Source of the DNA: Prochlorococcus sp. AG-363-L02
GTDB lineage: Bacteria; Cyanobacteriota; Cyanobacteriia; PCC-6307; Cyanobiaceae
Assembly: GCA_003280185.1 (NCBI GenBank)
Contig: QCFP01000019.1
Span: 1-12,691 of the forward strand
DNA length: 12,691 nt
Direction: 5' to 3'
The position numbers were made by a program, and so were the translations under genes. Positions within the stretch are counted from its first letter, which is position 1; every line of letters begins with the position of its first letter. Shown here piece after piece: positions 7,386 through 12,691 of this stretch. Below the pieces are notes generated by a model. The model was not told the origin of the DNA, ran no database searches, and was given only the letters and a program-made list of their open reading frames with translations.

Positions 7386-7399
7386 AACTTTCGAAAGTT
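7386..7399. repeat. 14-bp perfect palindrome upstream of tRNA-Gln
   Basis: AACTTTCGAAAGTT is a perfect 14-bp palindrome, 15 bases upstream of the 5' end of tRNA-Gln on the minus strand. It lies in the 180-base spacer between the tRNA and the end of ldpA. It could be an operator or a DNA-binding site in the tRNA promoter. No known motif is recognised, and chance remains possible. Confidence 0.4.
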
Positions 7400-7551
7400 A
7401 CTTTTACTGTATTCAAATAGTTACACATATAGGAGTGACCTTCGTCAATCCACTCTTACTAAGACGTTATTCCTCTATTTAAGTCAGAAGTTTATTGGTT
7501 GACCAGAGTTGCCAGGGTGGTCTATGAGATCTTGACTAAGAGTTTCTGCTG

Positions 7552-8568
7552 TTATTGGTTATTTCGAGATAGCCAGGGGCCTATAAGGGTCCGAGCTTTC
7601 TCTATGGAGGCTTGCCAACCTGCATCCCATTCCCACAAGTTTTTTTGTTTTGCTTGAGCTTCCTGTAGCCAAGGCTTAAGAAGGGCTCGAGCAGTTCCTC
7701 CAAAGGCAATGCCAGAGGGTCCTTTGGTAGGAGGAATTAATTGAATGGAATTTGCATTTGTCCCTCCTGCTAGTTGAAGTGGCCCTGGTGGGGCGAGATG
7801 ATGAATCTTTTCCCAAAGTTTTACAGCCACTTTTGCTGTAAGAGGGTTTAGGTCTCCACTCATTGGTTGTCCATCGAGCTGCCAGATGGGACGTTGCCCA
7901 TGGCTCCTTAGACAGGAATGCCGCTGCCAGAGTTCTTTAGCAAGTTGCTCGGGTGAGGTGAACTGTTTATTTAAGCCACAACTCACTGCAATGCGGTGAA
8001 GGGGAACCTTGCTAATCATTATTTCCGAGAGTATTTGTTGAAAAGTCTCGATTCGACCAGGTGCAGTATGAATCTCTAATGCATCAGGTTTAAGTGCATT
8101 TATCAGAGATCCTATATGTTTAATTTTGAGCTCGTAATTATTTTCTTTGATTAATCCAAAAGGACAGTTTGGAATACACCGACCACATCCATAACATAAC
8201 GATGATTCAACACCTTTTTCTTGTCTTATAGCTTGAGTTGGACAGATTTTTTCGCAAGGACGATAGCAATCTAAAGGACAATATCTAGGATCAAAATATG
8301 CTTTTCGGAAGTGAATATCTTTCCCATCATTGATACTTACCATTAACCAAGGGTTTACACCATGATTTAACCTTGCCCACTTAAGTCCTTTTCGGGCTGC
8401 TAATACAACAGCTTCATTAGCAGCAACATCAATGCAGTGAACTCCAGCTACTGCATAAACAGCACAAAGATCAGTTATAGATGCAAGATCTTCATTGCTA
8501 GCACCACATATCAATTTGACCCAAGAGCCTCTTTGTATAGCTTGTTCCACCCAAGCGACATTTGTCAT
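7552..8568 (-). CDS. ldpA: LdpA, iron-sulfur redox-sensing circadian input protein
   Basis: A 338-residue LdpA (light-dependent period). In Synechococcus elongatus LdpA is an iron-sulfur protein that senses cellular redox state and feeds light-intensity information to the Kai clock through CikA-containing complexes. Two four-cysteine sets are visible: C97, C101, C105 and C109 (three-residue spacing throughout), and a ferredoxin-type CxxCxxCxxxC at C125, C128, C131 and C135. Together these can hold two 4Fe-4S clusters. Further cysteines at 21, 35 and 45 lie in the N-terminal domain. Length is close to that of the characterised protein. A weak AGAGG lies about 5 bases before the ATG. The gene follows ndhN by 21 bases on the same strand, so co-transcription is likely. 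Confidence 0.92.
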   Translation of the reverse strand: MTNVAWVEQAIQRGSWVKLICGASNEDLASITDLCAVYAVAGVHCIDVAANEAVVLAARKGLKWARLNHGVNPWLMVSINDGKDIHFRKAYFDPRYCPLDCYRPCEKICPTQAIRQEKGVESSLCYGCGRCIPNCPFGLIKENNYELKIKHIGSLINALKPDALEIHTAPGRIETFQQILSEIMISKVPLHRIAVSCGLNKQFTSPEQLAKELWQRHSCLRSHGQRPIWQLDGQPMSGDLNPLTAKVAVKLWEKIHHLAPPGPLQLAGGTNANSIQLIPPTKGPSGIAFGGTARALLKPWLQEAQAKQKNLWEWDAGWQASIEKARTLIGPWLSRNNQ

Positions 8569-8589
8569 GAAGCCTCTTGGGAAAAGTTT

Positions 8590-9051
8590 TTATGAATTAA
8601 GACGATTTAGCATGGGTTCCCACTGAAGGCTGCGAGCCCCTCCCATTTCTACTACCACTTTTAGACGGGCTTCACGATTACATAAATCACAGAGTGCAAG
8701 TAGTTCAGAGGGTGATAAGACTTGCCCTTCAATAAGCCAAAGAACAACGGCGGAATCATTCACCAGGAATTCTGTTAGTTGTGGCATTACTTCCTGTACT
8801 TCTCCTACGGCTGCTCCACGCCCAACACTTTGATGACCAAGATGCGGAGGCCTAACACCATGCAATTTAAAGAGAAATGCTTCTGGATCCCCAAGTCCTC
8901 TAGCTGTGATTATTTGAGTTCGATAGCCTCTAGCACGCAGCCTTCTAAGCAGTCGTGTTTCCGAGCCTCCTTCTGGAGGAACATTGATTGCAATGCAGCC
9001 AGCGGCCTCTAGGTCATTTATAAACCTTCGCCCAGAGAGCAAAAGCGGCAT
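8590..9051 (-). CDS. ndhN: NAD(P)H-quinone oxidoreductase (NDH-1) subunit N
   Basis: A 153-residue NdhN, one of the oxygenic-photosynthesis-specific peripheral subunits of the thylakoid NDH-1 complex. That complex drives cyclic electron flow around photosystem I, respiration and, in some forms, CO2 uptake. The N-terminal [18 protein letters not shown], the central [23 protein letters not shown] and the C-terminal [15 protein letters not shown] are characteristic of the family, and length is normal. No transmembrane segment is present, consistent with a soluble-arm subunit. The start ATG is complementary to 9049-9051, and AT-rich sequence (ATATATAAAA on its strand) precedes it. It is the first gene of an apparent ndhN-ldpA pair that diverges from the ribosomal operon. 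Confidence 0.96.
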   Translation of the reverse strand: MPLLLSGRRFINDLEAAGCIAINVPPEGGSETRLLRRLRARGYRTQIITARGLGDPEAFLFKLHGVRPPHLGHQSVGRGAAVGEVQEVMPQLTEFLVNDSAVVLWLIEGQVLSPSELLALCDLCNREARLKVVVEMGGARSLQWEPMLNRLNS

Positions 9052-9457
9052 TTTTATATATTTGCGATATGGACTTAATTCTGCCAGTTGGTGGGCAAAA
9101 CTTCATCTTTTGCGGGTCAGTGGTGTAAGGTTTTTGTTTGTTCTGCTTTTCTATGCCCGTCCGCTAGCCGGGCCTCCAGAGAGCAAAACAGGTTCGGCGA
9201 TAGCGCTGGATCCATAGGCCAGAGCAGTTTAGGGATTTTATTTTCTCTTATAAACTGTCGAGAAACTCACTGACTTTTACAAGTGTCGGAAAAGTCTCAG
9301 CCAGCTGATAACTTGCTAGCCAAACCCGATAGCTAACTAGATTCGTCAAATTAAGGCGTCATTTAGTTCAATACGGTCTAAGCATTTCAATTATCAGCCA
9401 TTTCAATAAAGCCTCTTCTCTTAATTGAGGCTGTTCTTGCTGGCGTTTTTATCTCCA
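9052..9457. promoter_or_regulatory. 406-base divergent spacer (ndhN / rplC) with potential structured leader
   Basis: No convincing gene lies here; short open frames lack family resemblance and run into ndhN. The stretch must hold the promoter of ndhN-ldpA and that of the ribosomal operon. I see three potential stem-loops. One has GCCCG (9155-9159) with CGGGC (9169-9173), extended by imperfect outer pairing between CTGCTTTTCT and AGAGCAAAACAG. A second has GACTTTT (9272-9278) with AAAAGTC (9290-9296). A third has AGCCTC (9410-9415) with GAGGCT (9427-9432), ending 25 bases before the rplC ATG. A TATAAA at 9249-9254 could be a plus-strand -10 element, but no good -35 partner is evident. Autogenous control of the operon through this leader is an inference. 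Confidence 0.5.
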
Positions 9458-10114
9458 ATGTCTATAGGCATCCTCGGGAAGAAATTGGGAATGTCCCAGT
9501 TCTTTGACGAAAAAGGCAGAGCTGTTCCGGTCACCTTGATCGAAGCAGGGCCTTGCAGAATTACTCAATTAAAGACCTCTGAAATTGATGGATACTCTTC
9601 AGTTCAGATAGGTTTTGGTGATGTTCGTGAGAAATTACTTAATAAGCCTTCTAAGGGTCATTTAGCAAAATCGGGGCAGCCACTCCTTAGGCATTTAGCT
9701 GAATTCCGAGTTCATAATGTTGGAGATTTCCAACTTGGTTCACCCATCACTGTCGATGGTTTTGAAGCAGGACAGAAGGTAGACGTCAGTGGTGAAACAA
9801 TGGGCAGAGGTTTTGCTGGATATCAAAAACGTCATGGCTTTAGTCGGGGCCCAATGACGCATGGTTCGAAGAACCATAGACAACCTGGTTCAACCGGTGC
9901 TGGAACTACACCAGGTCGCATTTATCCGGGCAAACGGATGGCTGGAAGATATGGGGGTAAGCAAATAACAACAAGAGGACTAACAATTATTCAGGTTGAT
10001 AATCAGCGAAATCTCCTCGTAGTTAAAGGTTCTGTCCCCGGAAAGCCTGGTTCTTTATTGAATATTCGGCCTGCTAAGCGGGTTGGAGCTTTGATCGCTC
10101 AGGGAGGTAAGTAA
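9458..10114 (+). CDS. rplC: Large-subunit ribosomal protein L3
   Basis: A 218-residue uL3, one of the first proteins to bind 23S rRNA, whose long loop reaches the peptidyl-transferase centre. The start is ATG at 9458 ([14 protein letters not shown]); the TTG at 9425 would add 11 non-conserved residues. The conserved loop [14 protein letters not shown] is at 122-135, followed by the [15 protein letters not shown] segment. This is the first gene of the operon. The rpsJ gene that precedes rplC in E. coli is absent here, as is usual in cyanobacteria, where it sits with the tuf genes. No clear Shine-Dalgarno sequence precedes it. Confidence 0.98.
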   Translation: MSIGILGKKLGMSQFFDEKGRAVPVTLIEAGPCRITQLKTSEIDGYSSVQIGFGDVREKLLNKPSKGHLAKSGQPLLRHLAEFRVHNVGDFQLGSPITVDGFEAGQKVDVSGETMGRGFAGYQKRHGFSRGPMTHGSKNHRQPGSTGAGTTPGRIYPGKRMAGRYGGKQITTRGLTIIQVDNQRNLLVVKGSVPGKPGSLLNIRPAKRVGALIAQGGK

Positions 10115-10116
10115 TC

Positions 10117-10749
10117 ATGGAATATACTGTTCTTGATTGGCAAGGTAAGGAAGCTGGGAAAGCAAGTATTCAATTAAAGGTTGCTAAGGAGACAACTGCT
10201 ATTGATTTAATGCATAGAGCAGTTTTGCGACAAAGAGCTCATTTACGTCAAGGGACAGCTAGTACTCTTACAAGAGCTGAAGTAAGAGGTGGAGGTCGTA
10301 AACCTTACAAGCAAAAAGGTACTGGACGCGCACGTCAAGGATCGATTCGAACGCCCTTGAGGCCTGGTGGGGGGATAATCTTTGGTCCCAAGCCCCGTAG
10401 TTATGGTTTGGCTATGAATAGAAAGGAACGTCGTTTAGCACTGCGTACAGCTCTTATGGCACGAATGTCGGATGCTGTAGTTGTTAAGGACTTTGGAAAG
10501 AGCATTAAGTCACCAAAAACAAGTGAAATAACAAAAGCCTTAACCAGACTTGGGATTACCCAAGATTCAAAAGTTCTAATAATTCTTTCAAACCCTTCGG
10601 ATGTGATTTCACGATCAATCCGAAACCTCGCAAAGGTTAAGTTGATAGCGGCAGATCAATTAAATGTCTTCGACTTGCTTCATGCCAATTCCTTGGTCCT
10701 AGGTGAGCAGGCACTCGCAACTATTAAGGAGGTGTATGGCAATGACTGA
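10117..10749 (+). CDS. rplD: Large-subunit ribosomal protein L4
   Basis: A 210-residue uL4, which binds 23S rRNA and lines the exit tunnel. In E. coli it also represses the S10 operon by acting on the leader mRNA. The tunnel-loop region [19 protein letters not shown] and [13 protein letters not shown] are at about 67-107. It begins two bases after the rplC stop, with GGGAGG located 9 bases upstream of its ATG. Whether autogenous regulation exists here is not shown, but the structured spacer before rplC makes it a reasonable question. Confidence 0.97.
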   Translation: MEYTVLDWQGKEAGKASIQLKVAKETTAIDLMHRAVLRQRAHLRQGTASTLTRAEVRGGGRKPYKQKGTGRARQGSIRTPLRPGGGIIFGPKPRSYGLAMNRKERRLALRTALMARMSDAVVVKDFGKSIKSPKTSEITKALTRLGITQDSKVLIILSNPSDVISRSIRNLAKVKLIAADQLNVFDLLHANSLVLGEQALATIKEVYGND

Positions 10750-11044
10750 ACGCTTTAAGAATCGTTTGGCAGACGTAATTCGTCGACCTTTAATTACTGA
10801 AAAGGCAACTAATGCTTTGGAGCTGAATCAGTACACCTTTGAGGTTGATCATCGCGCTGCAAAGCCAGACATCAAAGCCGCAGTTGAGCAGCTTTTTGAG
10901 GTTCGTGTTGTTGGTATCAGCACTATGAACCCTCCACGCCGTAGTCGGCGAATGGGACGCTTTGCTGGAAAACGTTCTCAGGTAAAGAAAGCTGTAGTAA
11001 GGCTTGCTGAGGGCAACTCAATACAACTTTTCCCTGAGTCCTGA
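10742..11044 (+). CDS. rplW: Large-subunit ribosomal protein L23
   Basis: A 100-residue uL23, located at the tunnel exit, where it contacts trigger factor and the signal recognition particle. I chose the ATG at 10742 ([22 protein letters not shown]). AAGGAGG at 10726-10732 is spaced 9 bases from it but only 3 from the alternative ATG at 10736. The coding sequence overlaps the last 8 bases of rplD, implying translational coupling. Conserved PLITEKAT and the [19 protein letters not shown] region are present, and length is typical. Confidence 0.95.
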   Translation: MTERFKNRLADVIRRPLITEKATNALELNQYTFEVDHRAAKPDIKAAVEQLFEVRVVGISTMNPPRRSRRMGRFAGKRSQVKKAVVRLAEGNSIQLFPES

Positions 11045-11054
11045 GGTAAAACAA

Positions 11055-11918
11055 ATGGCAATTCGTTCTTTTCGACCATATACACCAGGAACTCGTACCA
11101 GAGTTGTTACTGATTTTTCTGAGGTAACAGGGCGTAAACCTGAAAGATCCCTTGTTGTTTCAAAACACCGACGAAAGGGTAGAAATAACAGGGGAGTTAT
11201 TACTTGTCGCCATCGTGGTGGAGGACACAAGAGGTTATATCGAATAGTAGATTTCCGAAGAAATAAGCATGGGGTCTCAGCAAAGGTAGCGGCCATTCAC
11301 TATGACCCTCATAGGAATGCCAGACTAGCTTTGCTTTACTACCTAGATGGAGAAAAGCGCTACATACTTGCCCCTGCTGGCATCTCTATAGGTCAAGTAG
11401 TTTCTTCCGGATCAGGTTCTCCGCTTGAAACAGGGAATGCCTTGCCACTCTCAGATATCCCTTTAGGCTCAAGCGTTCACAATGTTGAGCTTTATCCTGG
11501 GCGAGGCGGCCAGTTAGCTCGGACTGCAGGAGCAAGTGCTCAGGTTATGGCTAAGGAAGGAGATTATGTAGCTCTTAAGCTTCCATCAACTGAAGTCAGA
11601 TTGATTCGTAAAGAGTGTTATGCAACTCTTGGCGAAGTAGGTAATTCAGAAATTCGCAACACTAGTCTAGGTAAGGCTGGACGACGAAGGTGGCTAGGTA
11701 GGCGTCCTCAAGTACGAGGTAGTGTCATGAATCCTTGTGACCATCCACATGGAGGTGGCGAGGGTCGTGCACCAATTGGTCGTGCTGGTCCTGTTACTCC
11801 ATGGGGCAAAGCGGCTTTAGGCTTAAAAACCAGGAAGAAGAATAAGCCTAGTAATCGGCTTGTTCTTAGGAAGCGACGTCGTACATCAAAACGGAGTCGA
11901 GGTGGTCGAGACTCATGA
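11055..11918 (+). CDS. rplB: Large-subunit ribosomal protein L2
   Basis: A 287-residue uL2, needed for subunit association and for peptidyl-transferase activity. The start is ATG at 11055 ([16 protein letters not shown]); upstream in-frame codons overlap rplW and are not conserved. A GAGG at 11043-11046 overlaps the rplW stop and is spaced 8 bases from this ATG. The [18 protein letters not shown] signature contains H230, equivalent to the functionally important H229 of E. coli. The C terminus is highly basic ([14 protein letters not shown]), as usual. Confidence 0.98.
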   Translation: MAIRSFRPYTPGTRTRVVTDFSEVTGRKPERSLVVSKHRRKGRNNRGVITCRHRGGGHKRLYRIVDFRRNKHGVSAKVAAIHYDPHRNARLALLYYLDGEKRYILAPAGISIGQVVSSGSGSPLETGNALPLSDIPLGSSVHNVELYPGRGGQLARTAGASAQVMAKEGDYVALKLPSTEVRLIRKECYATLGEVGNSEIRNTSLGKAGRRRWLGRRPQVRGSVMNPCDHPHGGGEGRAPIGRAGPVTPWGKAALGLKTRKKNKPSNRLVLRKRRRTSKRSRGGRDS

Positions 11919-11953
11919 TTCCATTTACTCCAACTTTTTTTATTTAATACCCC

Positions 11954-12229
11954 ATGGGACGTTCACTCAAAAAAGGCCCTTTTATTTCTGACAGCTTGCT
12001 TCGCAAGATTGAAAAGCAAAATGCAGATGATGACAAGTCGGTTATCAAAACTTGGTCTAGAGCCTCGACTATTCTCCCTATGATGATTGGTCACACTATT
12101 GCAGTTCACAATGGCCGCACTCATATCCCAGTTTTTGTGACAGAGCAAATGGTTGGGCACAAGTTGGGTGAATTTGCACCTACCAGAACCTTTAAAGGTC
12201 ACATAAAAGATAAAAAGGGAGGCCGTTAA
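11954..12229 (+). CDS. rpsS: Small-subunit ribosomal protein S19
   Basis: A 91-residue uS19, which forms a complex with S13 in the head of the 30S subunit. It starts [11 protein letters not shown], and the C-terminal part [22 protein letters not shown] is strongly conserved. The 35-base gap after rplB is T-rich and the ATG is preceded by TACCCC, with no Shine-Dalgarno sequence, in contrast to its neighbours rplD, rplW and rplV. Confidence 0.98.
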   Translation: MGRSLKKGPFISDSLLRKIEKQNADDDKSVIKTWSRASTILPMMIGHTIAVHNGRTHIPVFVTEQMVGHKLGEFAPTRTFKGHIKDKKGGR

Positions 12230-12233
12230 TATC

Positions 12234-12599
12234 ATGACCAGCACAACTACAACCTCTTCAGTAGCCAAGGCTCATGGACGTTTCCTAAGAGGTTCCGTTT
12301 CAAAAGTTCGTCGTGTTCTTGATCAAATTCGTGGACGTACATACCGTGACGCCTTGATCATGCTTGAGTTCATGCCTTACCGCTCTACTGGACCTATCAC
12401 AAAGGTTTTGAGATCTGCAGTTGCAAATGCGGAGAATAATTTGGGCTTAGATCCAGCAAAGCTTGTCATAACTCAGGCTTCAGCTGATATGGGCCCTCCC
12501 ATGAAGCGTTACAGGCCCCGTGCTCAAGGGCGCGCATTTGCCATTAAAAAGCAGACTTGTCACATCAATATTGGTGTGGCGCTTCCTGCCGACTCCTGA
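12234..12599 (+). CDS. rplV: Large-subunit ribosomal protein L22
   Basis: A 121-residue uL22, whose extended beta-hairpin lines the exit tunnel. The core begins [18 protein letters not shown], and the tunnel hairpin [18 protein letters not shown] lies at about 83-100. It begins four bases after the rpsS stop, with a good GGGAGG at 12217-12222 spaced 11 bases from the ATG. The threonine- and serine-rich first 9 residues are a short, weakly conserved extension. Confidence 0.97.
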
Positions 12600-12619
12600 A
12601 ACCCTATTTCATTAAACTG

Positions 12620-12691
12620 ATGGGACACAAAATCCATCCAACTGGTTTGCGACTGGGAATTACCCAGGAACATCGTTCTCGTTGGTATGCA
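12620..12691 (+). CDS. rpsC: Small-subunit ribosomal protein S3, 5' part only
   Basis: The first 24 codons of uS3 ([20 protein letters not shown] and four more residues) before the window ends. The N-terminal GxKxxPxGxRLG pattern is diagnostic for S3. It starts 20 bases after the rplV stop, keeping the standard S10-operon order, and shows no Shine-Dalgarno sequence. The truncation is due to the window edge. Confidence 0.95.

Noticed and set aside
8984..9273. Two plus-strand open frames of 61-77 codons between ndhN and rplC
   Set aside because: They lack family resemblance and ribosome-binding sites, one starts inside ndhN, and the composition looks like non-coding leader with stem-loops.
11018..11296. 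A 92-codon minus-strand frame overlapping rplB
   Set aside because: It is antisense to a conserved ribosomal gene and has no family resemblance or start signal.
1..12691. CRISPR arrays, insertion sequences, prophage or defence genes
   Set aside because: I saw no repeat-spacer pattern, transposase or integrase, and every sizeable reading frame fits a core cyanobacterial gene family.

Overview
This window looks like a piece of the core chromosome of a marine picocyanobacterium, most likely a Prochlorococcus or a close Synechococcus relative. That placement is an inference from gene content: the cyanobacterial proteins LdpA, NdhN and DUF2839, a CrtD-type carotenoid desaturase, and a ribosomal-protein cluster that opens with rplC and has no rpsJ in front. 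Moderately AT-rich coding sequence, very short intergenic gaps and several starts with weak or no Shine-Dalgarno sequence fit a streamlined genome. I see no mobile element, CRISPR array, prophage or toxin-antitoxin pair. The window appears to be mostly ordinary housekeeping DNA.

Layout. The left part (1-5150) holds a minus-strand fructosamine-kinase-family gene divergent from crtD; crtD converges on minus-strand tyrA with only four bases between the stop codons. Next comes a plus-strand gene for a degenerate DinG-like helicase, followed by a small one-helix membrane protein (DUF2839). The middle (5219-7371) is a minus-strand group: tRNA-Gln(UUG), a HAD-superfamily hydrolase and recA. A good match to the cyanobacterial LexA (SOS) box lies in the recA upstream region. 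Further right, also on the minus strand, are ndhN and ldpA (7552-9051), which link the photosynthetic electron transport complex NDH-1 with a redox-sensing circadian input protein.

A 406-base divergent spacer with several potential stem-loops separates ndhN from the plus-strand ribosomal-protein operon rplC-rplD-rplW-rplB-rpsS-rplV-rpsC. That operon runs off the right end of the window, and rpsC is cut after 24 codons.

The features most worth a second look are the helicase-like protein that appears to have lost its ATPase motifs, the LexA-box match upstream of recA, a 12-base exact complement of the 16S rRNA tail in the tyrA/helicase spacer that serves no obvious gene, and the structured leader region in front of rplC.
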